NCBI RefSeq assembly: GCF_036323735.1 | Contig: NC_086034.1 | Location: 30,434,439 to 30,498,438 of the forward strand | DNA from: Rattus norvegicus | Taxonomy: Eukaryota > Chordata > Mammalia > Rodentia > Muridae | Direction: 5' to 3' | DNA length: 64,000 nt | Part shown: positions 49,681-58,474 of the stretch, in pieces | Numbering within the stretch: the stretch's first letter is position 1 | How the letters are laid out: each line of letters opens with the position of its first letter | Position numbers and translations under genes: made by a program | Notes under the pieces: model-generated | The model's database searches: none | Seen by the model: only the letters and a program-made list of their open reading frames with translations | What the model was told of the DNA's origin: nothing

Positions 49681-50044
49681 TCACCTTAGGTCTTTCTACT
49701 TGCAATGTTAGATCCCGTTAAAAAAAAAAAAAAAAAAAGAAACAAAATCAAAAACAAACCAAAAGAAAAAACCCATGCTTTTGATGAATTCCTAAGCAAG
49801 ATAGTGTATATGATATATATTATGTAAGCTTGCAGTTCTCATCATGTGCCCTAGAGATAAATATTATATAATTTTATAAGTAATGTTCTGAAATATAAAG
49901 TGGGCTAAGGTTCCCAAGATCTAATGGTATCCATGATGAAGAGAGTCCATGTAAAGAGGAATAAATATACAAATTACATATTGAATTTTAAAAGGTGAGT
50001 ATAGAATAGGGGTGGGTCTAGGTGAAAATGTAGTGAGCAGATAT

Positions 50045-50575
50045 GGCTCCCATTGACTCGTATTTGTATGCTTGGCCCACAAGGAGTGACACTATTAGGT
50101 GTGTCTCTGTTAGAATAGGGATAGCCTTGTTGAAGGAAATATGTCACTGTGGGGGTGGGTTTTGACGTCCTATGTTCAAGCTGGACCCAGGGTGGAAGAG
50201 ACAGTCAGTCCTCTCCTGGCTGTCTGAGGATCAAAATATAGAACTCTTGGCTCTACTAGGTCTGTCTTCACACCGATAAGATTACATCCATGTTGATAGT
50301 AGACTGAACCTCTGAAGTATAAGCCAGCCCCAATCAAATGTCACTTATAAGAGCCCAGTGGAGGCTCCATGACCCAGGGTAGGGGAATGGTAGGCAGGAG
50401 TGGGTGGGTGGGAGCACCCTCATAGAAATAGGGGGAAGGGGAAAGGGTAGGGGATTTGTGGAAAGGAAACTGTGAAGGGGGTAACATTGGAAATGTAAAT
50501 TAATAAAATAACCAATAACAAAAGAGAAAAAAAAAGTTACCTTGGTCATGGTGTCTCTTCACAGCAATAAAATCT
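50045..50575 (+). repeat. Rodent interspersed repeat split by an L1 fragment
   Basis: 50045-50335 reads CTCCCATTGACTCGTATTTG through CCAGCCCCAATCAAATGT. Its expected continuation, CTTGGTCATGGTGTCTCTTC, appears at about 50542 after the L1 piece at 50345-50535. Family not named. Confidence 0.45.
50345..50535 (+). mobile_element. L1 3' end, sense
   Basis: GGGTAGGGGAATGGTAGGCA, GGGAGCACCCTCATAGAAAT and GTAACATTGGAAATGTAAAT then an A-rich tail. A short 3' UTR fragment. Confidence 0.75.
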
Positions 50576-51331
50576 GAAGAAAGAGGGATAGTGACTATCA
50601 TCAAAATATAATGTATGAAATTCAAAGGTAATAAAAGTATTAACTACAAGTTTAAAAAGTAACCATAAATATAGATTTTTTTTGGTATTGTAACTCAATA
50701 CTGTAATTTTGAATATTAAATGTTAAAATAACAAGCCAAGTATTTTTACATTAACTAACTGATTTTATATTTTGATACAAAGCATAAATAAACAATTTGA
50801 ATTTTTATTTGAAGTAATGATGCAGTAGGTTTCTGAAAAAGTTTGAGAGCTTCCACCCTAAACAAACATCAAAGTAAAACAACATCTTAAAAACTGCCAA
50901 CAGTTTAATATTTAAAGCTCTGGAGACGTCCATGGAATGGAAATCTGTCAAAGATGGCCCCAGGATGGCTTTTCCATCTCCTTCCTACATGTGAACTTGC
51001 TCTTAGAACTGGCAGAGAAACTATGTGTACCTTGACTGGCTCATCTTCACCACGCTTTGCTTGAGATCAATGCGTTGATCACAAAAATGTATTTAAATAC
51101 TCACATCATGGCAACTACAGGGAATTTGGAAAGTTTGAAATAAATCATTTTAGTAGATTTTAAATGACTTGTAAACTGAAGGCATTCATGTATATTAGAG
51201 GAAAAAAGACAATGGTATAGTTAATATAAAGTAAAAATGGATAATGGAAACCCCCTGTATTGCAGTGGAAGATGACTGACAACGACCACACTCCGTAACT
51301 CTGCCCCAATGACGGCAGCAAACTGTGCACT
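50576..51331 (+). other. Intergenic sequence, nothing identified
   Basis: AT-rich unique sequence between the split repeat and the nested L1/ERV block. I see no gene or clear transposon. Confidence 0.6.
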
Positions 51332-51403
51332 AAAAGCCAAAATTCAAGTGATCCCAAAAGTTCCACCAGAGAACTACTAAAGCTGATAAACAACTTCAGC
51401 AAA

Positions 51404-51790
51404 GTGGCTGGGTATAAAATTAACTCAAATAAATCAGTAGCCTTCCACTACACAAAAGAAAAACAAGCCGAGAAAGAAATTAGGGAAACGACACCCTTCA
51501 TAATAGACCCAAATAATATAAAGTACCTCGGTGTGACTTTAACCAAGAAAGTAAAAGATCTGTACAATAAGAACTTCAAGACTCTGAAGAAAGAAATTGA
51601 AGAAGACCTCAGAAGATGGAAAGATCTCCCATGCTCATGGATTGGCAGGATTAATATAGTAAAAATGGCCATTTTACCAAAAGCGATCTACAGATTCAAT
51701 GCAATCCCCATTAAAATACCAATCCAATTCTTCAAAGAGTTAGACAGAACAATTTGCAAATTCATCTGGAATAACAAAAAACCCAGCTAA
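51404..51790 (+). pseudogene. L1 ORF2 fragment (RT thumb region), 5' of the provirus
   Basis: 128 residues matching ORF2 downstream of the catalytic motif (AGYKINSNKSVAFHYTKEKQ to ICKFIWNNKKP). It differs from the full-length copy at scattered positions and by a 5-bp loss at about 51785 (ACCCAGCTAAAAC), which breaks the frame before the retroviral insertion site. Confidence 0.9.
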
Positions 51791-51827
51791 AACTATCCTC
51801 AACAATAAAAGGACTTCAGGAGGAATC

Positions 51828-52191
51828 TGTCCCACGCGCGACCTCTTGCCGGCAAGAAGCACGCGGGCACATAGAAATCCTTGCTATGACCAAACTTTAT
51901 TTTAATCTTAAAGAGAAGCCCTGCCGCACCAACATGGTGCGCTTATATACCTCTAGTGCGGCGCATCCACACCTGATTGGTTGCTTACTCATGACCTCAT
52001 CAGGCACGCCCTGGAATGGGCAAAGACCTGGCACGAAGGCACTCTTGCACATGCGCACAGTTAATTTCCCGATAGGGAGTCGGCTGGTGCGGCGAAGGCT
52101 AGCACCATCTTGTCTAGCTCGGCCTTCCACGTGGGGCGCAGTGGAAGCCAGCGCCATCTAGTGGTGGCGAATGTTATTGCGGCCCTCTACA
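51828..52191 (-). repeat. 3' LTR of the provirus
   Basis: 364 bp. On the minus strand it starts TGTAGAGG and ends GGGACA. It holds a CTCF-like core (52151-52164), a TATATAAG box (51942-51949) and AATAAA (51896-51901), so U3, R and U5 are all represented. The other LTR lacks about 36 bp present here (about 52034-52069). Confidence 0.93.
52151..52164 (-). promoter_or_regulatory. CTCF-like core motif in 3' LTR
   Basis: The minus strand reads CCACTAGATGGCGC, which fits the CTCF core consensus CCASYAGRKGGCRS at every position. Binding is a prediction. Confidence 0.6.
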
Positions 52192-52201
52192 TCTCCCCCT
52201 T
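52192..52201 (-). other. Polypurine tract of the provirus
   Basis: Minus strand AAGGGGGAGA directly abuts the 3' LTR, the expected plus-strand primer site. Confidence 0.85.
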
Positions 52202-52680
52202 ATCATTTTATTAATTAATAACAGTAAACTATTGTTTAGGCTGGTCTAGGTCCCTGCAGTTACGTCCATCTGCTGTGGCTCCTGTCTTAGGTCGTTCCTC
52301 TATGTCGCAGCCTTATCCTTTGAAGGGTAACCCTATCGCCACTGGGCCCCGTGTCTTAGATTGGTCTGTGCATAAGGAAAGTTGCCCGTCTCTGGATACC
52401 ACAGTGCTGTGTGACAGTAACTAATAATGACCTAGGGCGAACTCTAAAAAGAGGCCAGCCAGAAGGTGAGGTAGTGGGGAGATCGTGATCATCCTATCAC
52501 GTGCAATGAGGAAACCTCAGCGATGTAAAAGGGCTGATCAAAGGAATCTTGAGTTTCTCTCATCCCAGTGCAATGGATCCACAGATCCATGGGGTACAAG
52601 AGCAGAGAGCTCAGATACCGACTAATTTTTGAAGATAGATAACCAAATTTTAGGGGAGGCCCCTTGTTCAAATGGCCACA
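52202..52680 (-). other. Proviral 3' non-coding region
   Basis: Between the env-like relic and the polypurine tract. No reading frame longer than about 60 codons and no recognisable domain. Confidence 0.6.
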
Positions 52681-52811
52681 AGTGCTTAAGTGATAACGGC
52701 CTTGTCACGTTTATGTTGAGATCTGAGTTTGCAAACCAACCATAGTATGAACACTAATCCACAGCATAGGGCTGCACCAAACAGAGCCACCCCCACCCAT
52801 TCCTTGAAGTA
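52681..52811 (-). pseudogene. Env transmembrane-tail-like relic
   Basis: Directly after the pol stop and in the same frame, the minus strand encodes a hydrophobic helix of about 22 residues (EWVGVALFGAALCCG and on) followed by a basic segment (KLRSQHKRDK), then stop codons. IAP-type elements often keep such a TM-tail remnant where env has been lost. No surface subunit or fusion region is seen. Confidence 0.55.
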
Positions 52812-55420
52812 CTAGGAATCCAAATCCAAAGAGGCAGTGTGAGGGCTAGAGGTAGTTTCCGAGGGATCCATCCGGGAGTCATTTCTAGGCGTCAGAATTC
52901 TCCGTGTCAGTCGTTCCGGTAGCCAGAATGGGTTGTCTTCTTCCTGTGGGAAAACACAAACCACTCCCCTGGATCTTATTAAAATAGGATCTGGGCCTTT
53001 CCATAGACCAGTCAAAACATCTTTCCATTTTACCATCTCTTTTGGTCTATCAGGCTCTGAATACTGACGTTCAGCCGCAGTATGGCCTTGGGCATCAAGA
53101 TTTAAAAAATTAAGGGTGAAGAGTGCCATGGAAACTACTACTCTTGGTACTGAGGGTAGAGCCTCCTCGACTCCCCCTTTTTGTTTAATTAAATAGGATT
53201 TGAGAGTGCGATGGGCACGTTCTACAATGCCCTGTCCCTGAGGATTATACGGGAGACCAGTCAGATGAGTCACCTCCATCTGGTGGCAGAACTGTTGAAA
53301 TTTTTGAGAAGTATAAGCTGGTCCATTGTCTGTCTTAAGGAGTTTGGGTTTACCCCAAGCGCTCCACGCCTCGAGGCAATGTTGAATTGCATGTGAGACC
53401 TTTTCTCCTGTTAAAGGTGTAGCAAACATAATGCCAGAGCATGTATCAATAGAAACATGCAGATACTGAAGTTTTCCAAAAGAAGGGATATGAGTAACAT
53501 CCATTTGCCAAACCTGTAGCAGTCGGATTCCTCGTGGGTTAACTCCCACATGTGGTACAGGCAGGAATTGACAACAATTTTGACATTGGGTAACTATCTC
53601 CCTAGCTTCTTTTCTAGTCAAAGCAAATCGGCGGCGTAAAGTTTCAGCCGTCACATGAAATCGTCTGTGAAATTCTTTTGCTACATCTAATTGAGGGGAC
53701 AAGGCAACTGCAATCACTCTTGTAGCTTTGTCCGCTAGGTCATTTCCGCGGGACATTGGCCCAGGAAGGCCCGAGTGAGCTCTAATATGTGTTATGAATA
53801 CAGGGGATCTCCTGCTGAGAAGGGTAGATTGAATTTGTTGAAAAATTTGAGCAAGTTTGCTGGAAGGCCTGATTAATCCAGCCACCTCAAGAACCTTAAC
53901 TGCATTAACCACATAAGAGGAATCAGACACAATGTTAAGCGGGCCTGGGAAGGTCTCGAGGACCTCTAGCACCACTAAACATTCCACAACTTGAGGTTAG
54001 GTTTCATTATACTGCTTAGATACTACCTTATTATTGACAACATAAGCACCTATACCAGTTTTTGACCCATCTGTATACACTACAACCTCATCAACAAGTG
54101 GTTTCTGAGACATTATGTGTGGGAACACAATGGCTTGGCTTAAAGCAAATTGTAGGATCGGCTGTTTTGGATAATGATTATCAATCTGTCCAGCAAAGGA
54201 AGTAACTAACACTGCCCAAGCATTTGAGGTATCAGCTAATGTTTGAACCTGAATGGCTGTATATGGTAGTATCAAAGTTTTGGGTTCTTTCCCAAAATGA
54301 GTAATAGCTGCCTTCAACCCTCGGAGTGCAAACTGAGCAACCGCATCGGGATACCAGTCAATAATCTTAGCAGGAGATGCATTGGGATGGACCCATAATA
54401 AAGGCCCATCCTGCCACAAGACAGCTGTTGGTAATTGCATAGTTTTGAAAACACACAAGTCAAAAGATTTGGTTTCATCAATGCGCTGCAATTGAGCATC
54501 CTGTAAGGCTTTTTCTACAACTTGTAAGGCCTGGTTTGCGGCTGGCGTCAATGCTGTCGGAGAGGAGATATGAGAGTCCCCTTCCAAAATATCAAATAAA
54601 GGTTTCAACTCAGCAGAGGAAACCTTTAAAAATGGTCTCAGCCAATTTATATCTCCCAATAATTTTTGGAAATCATTTAAGGTATGTAAATGATCTCTGC
54701 GAATCTCTAATTTCTGGGGAACTATTTTTTCAGGATAAATGACCGATCCCAGAAATGAGCCAATTTCAGCAATTTGAACCTTTTCTGCAGCGACTTGTAG
54801 TCCCCATTGTCCCAATGTTTTGATTAAGATGGGATATGAGGTCTGTAAGGTGGTTAAATCTTTATCACATGCTAAGATATCATCCATGTAATGAGCCAGC
54901 AGCAAAGAAGGAAATTGCTTCCTTATAGGTTCAAGGGCTCGTTGCACATATAGTTGGCAAATAGTGGGGCTATTGGCCATGCCTTGAGGCAGAACCTTCC
55001 ACTGAAATCTCTTATTAGGTTCAAGATGATTAATAGCTGGTATAGTAAATGCAAACCTCTGTCTGTCTTGTGGACACAAGGGGATGGAAAAGAAACAATT
55101 CTTAATGTGTATAATTATTATCTTCCATTGCTTAGGTAAGGCGGAGAGTAAGGGTAGGCCTCGTTGGATCGAGCCAAATAAACGCATCTGTGCATTAATG
55201 GCTCTCAAATCATGGAGAAGTCTCCATTTTCCTGATTTTTTCTTTATCACAAAAATAGGAGTATTCCATGGTGAAATGGACGGTTCTAAATGACCAAGCT
55301 GCAATTGTTCATTAACCAATTTAGTGGCAGCTTCTAATTTTTCAGAGGATAGATGCCATTGAGGAACCCATATCACTTCCTCTGTGAGCCAGGGTATGGG
55401 CATAGAACCCTCAATGGCAC
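52812..55420 (-). pseudogene. pol: pol: reverse transcriptase, RNase H, integrase (defective)
   Basis: Pol follows pro by a -1 shift. The RT part (55403-53997, 468 residues) has the PIPWLTEEVIWVPQW entry, LPQGMANSP and the YMDD box, but motif A reads IIIHIKNCFF: the catalytic Asp is His and the second Asp is Asn. RNase H starts VVVYTDGSKTGIG; TAA at 53999-53997 then interrupts it, and the frame continues with VVECLV, SDSSYV and RGNDLADKAT. Integrase follows with HRRFH and CQNC zinc ligands and the DDE residues in QMDVTHIP, LKTDNGPAY and GQGIVERAH, ending at 52812. Integrase looks intact while RT does not. Confidence 0.93.
53997..53999 (-). other. In-frame TAA inside RNase H
   Basis: The pol frame reads ...YNET, stop, then PQVVECLV in the same frame, so a single nonsense codon separates the RT/RNase H start from the rest of RNase H and integrase. 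Confidence 0.9.
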
Positions 55421-56298
55421 CTAGGAAAAACCCAGGCCCTGCCTTCCTGTATTACCTTCTTGTGGGACCGGTTCTAATTTTCCTTGTTCCTTTTTTCCTA
55501 ATCCCTTTCTAATCTTGACAGCTTGTCGAGAGTACTTGTTGGTCAATGTCAGACTTAGACCCTGTAAGACATCCCTCCCCCAAAGGTTAACAGGAAGAGG
55601 GAGGACATAAGGAATGAACCTTCCTGATTGGCCTTCTGGAGCATGCCAGATCAAGGAGCATGAGCTGATAGTGGGGCTGGCCTCATACCCTAGTCCTTGT
55701 AAGGAATGGGATGACTGAGTGACAGGCCATGCCTTAGGCCACCACTTAGAGGAGATAATGCTCTTATCAGCCCCTGTATCTAGAATTCCCTTAAAAGTTT
55801 TCCCTTCTATATTCAACTCTAAAAAGGGCCTGGAATTAAGGTCCATCATTAGATAAGCAGAATCAGTCCCGGAAGAGCCAAACTTCGCGGTGCCTCTAGG
55901 GACCCCGGAAGAAGGAAAATGATCATGTAAGCTTGGAAGAATAATCAACTGAGCAATCCTGTCACCTGGGGAAATGGAAAAAACGCCTTGTGGGCACGAG
56001 CAGAGAACTTGAAGTTCTCCTGTGTAATCTTGATCTATTATTCCAGGGTGAACAATTAGTCCCTTTAAAGTTAAGGAGGACCATCCCATAACAAGGCCGA
56101 CACTTCCCACGGGTAGGGGGCCTTTGTAGTCAGTGGGGACAGGTTGCACACCCATCAGTGGCATTAATATGAATTGGGTGGTGGAACAGAGGTCCACTCC
56201 TGCTGAGCCTCTTGTGGCTTTGTGAACCGTGGTGTCCGTCTGTTGTAAGCTGGAGTCCCATATGTTTTGGGACCCTGAGACCTGGGGCCCAGATACCC
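55421..56298 (-). CDS. pro: pro: dUTPase plus aspartic protease
   Basis: Open frame entered by a -1 shift at the heptamer 56305-56299. dUTPase motifs in order: GSAGVDLC, VGLVMGWSS (Trp where Arg is usual), GIIDQDYTGE, GDRIAQLII and RGTAKFGSSG. Retroviral protease follows with GILDTGADKSII (catalytic Asp in DTGA) and a later GRDVLQ. The frame ends GLGFS at TAG 55423-55421, where a second shift leads into pol. In betaretroviruses dUTPase limits dUTP in the nascent DNA and the protease matures Gag-Pol. The whole frame lacks stops, although its neighbours are broken. About 292 residues. Confidence 0.88.
55427..55433 (-). other. pro-pol -1 frameshift heptamer
   Basis: Minus strand G GGT TTT is aligned to the pro codons (CTG GGT TTT TCC TAG). 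A -1 slip gives FLGAIEGS leading straight into PIPWLTEE of pol. The pattern X XXY YYZ and its place two codons before the pro stop fit retroviral frameshifting. Confidence 0.75.
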
Positions 56299-56305
56299 GT
56301 TTTTT
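56299..56305 (-). other. gag-pro -1 frameshift heptamer
   Basis: Minus strand A AAA AAC in the gag phase (CCA AAA AAC GGG), the classic slippery heptamer. A -1 slip here opens the pro frame, which runs on to dUTPase motif 1. Confidence 0.85.
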
Positions 56306-57858
56306 GGAATGTTTTCACCCCCTTCTGCCTGGGGAGGCCCGGACTGAATAAGCCTGCCTCTGATATCTTTAATTGAGTGACACTCACTAGCCCAATGATA
56401 GCCTTTCCCACACTTAGTACACAGTCCTGGTGCTCTCTTTCTAGTGAGGGCTTGACACTCCTTTTTCAAATTTCCTGGTTTGCCACAGTTATAGCAGACC
56501 TTGCGATCACCTGTACCTGAGTACTTTTGGCCCTGTAGGATAGCAGCCTCGAGGCCGGCATTAGTAAGCGGGCCTCCAAGTTCTCGGCAAACTCTCAGCC
56601 AGTCTTGTAATCCTTCCTAGGTGTAATAGCTGCTCTGCATTCCTGTGTGGCTTGCTCATAGACCAACTGTTCCACTAAAGGCATTGCCTGTTCAGGGTCT
56701 CCAAAGATCCTGCCTGCTGCCTCCATCATCCTAGCCACAAAGTCTGAGAATGGCTCCTGGGGGGCTTGTATGATTCTCGTTAAGTGTCCCCCGGACTCTC
56801 CCTTCTTGGAAAGTGCCTTCCACGCCTTAACAGTGGCAGCAGAAATTTGAGCGTATGCTCCCCAGTCATAGTTAATTTGATTATTGGCATATTGCCCTTG
56901 TCCTGTTAGCAGATCAAGTGTCCAATCTCTCTGATTGCCTTCAGCAATGGCATTGACTTTGGCCTGTGCCTGAGAGGCGTCATACCATAAGGCTTTCCAT
57001 TCCACGTATTTGTCCCATATTAGGGAGCGCAGCCTTCACTGTTGTCTGCCAGTCTCGTGGAGTCATGGCCAGAGTGGCAAGCCTCTCGACTTGAGCAATA
57101 GTAAAATTGGCACTAACTCCATAGTTACGGACCGACTCGGCAAGTTCCTTAATTTGAACATATTCTACTGGTGTGTGAACACGGCCTCCATCGGCGGCCT
57201 CAAACACCGGGAATGCTAGCTGTATCTTTTTCTGTTCCTCTTTAGTGAGGAAGGAATCTGAGTGGAATCTCTCCATATAAGATGGACGGGCGCTGGGGCT
57301 TATAGGCCGGGAAACCGCATGGTTTCCGCCTTCCACTTCCTTCTGTTTACCCAAGCTGTTAGCTCGTTGTTCATCTGGGTAGCATCTTTCTTTTTCACAG
57401 CGAGCTGCCTCATCTTCTAAATCCTCTCCCTCAGAGGAGCCAAGCTCGTCTGTCCCTGAGCTATCAAGCTCTGAAGTCTTTGAATCCTTTACCGGATAAA
57501 GACTTCCGCTTTTCAAGACCTTTTTCTCCCTCCTCTGTTTTATCTCACCCTTCTCTGTTTTATTTCCCCACTCTCTCGCTTCCGCATTGGAAGGGCTTTT
57601 TTTCTTAGGTGCACCTTTTCCCTTTAAGCTCTTTAATTCGTTATCTAACCCTGTTTCTGACGCGCTGCCTTGCCCTTCCCCCAAGGCTCTCTGCTTTGCT
57701 GTTACAGCTGGGCAGTTCTCACGAGACCTCTGATGCTGTTTGGCGGTAACTAGAAACTCAAAGGACAATAGAAAAAGCCCGAGGGCGGCCAGAGCAACCA
57801 TAAAGGTTCCTGCCACATCCGGTAAGGGAGTGAGCTGGAACAGATCAAGGCTAAACAT
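56299..57858 (-). pseudogene. gag: gag: matrix, capsid, nucleocapsid (out of frame in the middle)
   Basis: The ATG at 57858 starts MFSLDLFQLTPLPD followed by a hydrophobic segment (residues about 15-37). There is no Gly2 for myristoylation, as in IAP Gag. A charged, Ser/Lys/Glu-rich region and capsid N-terminus (VRNYGVSANFTIAQVE, MTPRDWQTTVKAAL) follow. Near 57020 the frame shifts: the capsid continues in another frame (about 57005-56595, YVEWKALWYDAS, PQEPFSDFVARMMEAA), then the original frame returns near 56615 for two zinc knuckles. The first knuckle, CYNCGKPGNLKKEC, has Asn in place of His; the second, CTKCGKGYHWASEC, is complete. The gag frame itself would stop at 56164. Confidence 0.88.
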
Positions 57859-57952
57859 AGTCTCTCAGAGTCTTACCCCCACTCACAGCTTCTGGATTTC
57901 TTCCATGAAACAGAGGCTTCTCGTAGCGCCGGCGATGATGAGGCTTTTTTTG

Positions 57953-57971
57953 TCCTGGGTTCTCGGCACCA
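57953..57971 (-). other. Primer binding site (tRNA-Phe-like)
   Basis: Two bases inside the 5' LTR the minus strand reads TGGTGCCGAGAACCCAGGA. This resembles the complement of the tRNA-Phe 3' end used by IAP elements, with one extra base and a mismatch. Assignment to Phe is an inference. Confidence 0.65.
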
Positions 57972-58071
57972 AATGTCCCACGCGCGACCTCTCGCCGGCA
58001 AGAAGCACGCGGGCACATAGAAATCCTTGCTGTGACCAAACTTTATTTTAATCTTAAAGAGAAGCCCTGCC

Positions 58072-58222
58072 GGGGCTGGGGATTTAGCTCAGTGGTAGAG
58101 CGCTTACCTAGGAAGCGCAAGGCCCTGGGTTCGGTCCCCAGCTCCGTAAAAAAAAAAAAAAAGAACCAAAAAAAAAAAAAAAACCCAAACAAACAAACAA
58201 ACAAAAAAAAAAAACAACAAAA
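58072..58222 (+). mobile_element. ID SINE inside the 5' LTR
   Basis: GGGGCTGGGGATTTAGCTCA through GGTTCGGTCCCCAGCTCCG (58072-58146), then a long A-rich tail with AAGAACCAAAA and CAAACAAACAAA motifs. The target duplication AAAGAGAAGCCCTGCC is at 58056-58071 and 58223-58238. It lies just downstream of the LTR TATA box in the proviral sense, in the R region. Confidence 0.95.
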
Positions 58223-58427
58223 AAAGAGAAGCCCTGCCGCACCAACATGGTGCGCTTATATACCTCTAGCGCAGCGCATCCACACCTGATTGGTTGCTTA
58301 CTCATGACCTCATCAGGCACGCCCTGGAATGGGCAAAGACCTGGCATGATAGGGAGTCGGCTGGTGCGGCGAAGGCTAGCGCCATCTTGTCTAGCTTGGC
58401 CTTCCACGTGGGGCACAGTGGAAGCCA

Positions 58428-58441
58428 GCGCCATCTAGTGG
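58428..58441 (-). promoter_or_regulatory. CTCF-like core motif in 5' LTR
   Basis: Identical to the copy in the 3' LTR: minus strand CCACTAGATGGCGC, same orientation, about 6.3 kb apart. Confidence 0.6.
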
Positions 58442-58474
58442 TGGTGAATGTTATTGTGGCCCTCTACAGGAATC

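Larger units (their letters stand above)
51828..58468 (-). mobile_element. Class II (IAP/betaretrovirus-like) endogenous retrovirus, defective, antisense
   Basis: A provirus read on the minus strand: 5' LTR 58468-57974, primer binding site 57971-57953, gag, pro, pol, env-TM-like relic, polypurine tract 52201-52192, 3' LTR 52191-51828. LTRs begin and end TGT...ACA and the target duplication GGAATC (6 bp) is at 51822-51827 and 58469-58474, typical of this class. Gag lacks an N-terminal Gly and starts with a hydrophobic segment, as in IAP; pro contains dUTPase, as in betaretroviruses. Defects: gag frameshifts, an RT motif A substitution, a stop in RNase H and no env. LTRs differ by about 9-10 transitions over some 330 aligned bases by eye. 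Confidence 0.93.
57974..58468 (-). repeat. 5' LTR of the provirus, interrupted by an ID SINE
   Basis: Same TGT...ACA structure as the 3' LTR, with CTCF-like core (58428-58441), TATATAAG (58255-58262) and AATAAA. It has two changes relative to the other LTR: an ID SINE with target duplication, and loss of about 36 bp of U3 after GACCTGGCA(T) at about 58346. Confidence 0.93.

Noticed and set aside
51828..58468. Provirus as a replication-competent element
   Set aside because: Gag is out of frame, RT motif A is substituted, RNase H has a stop, the 5' LTR carries an ID and a deletion, and there is no env.
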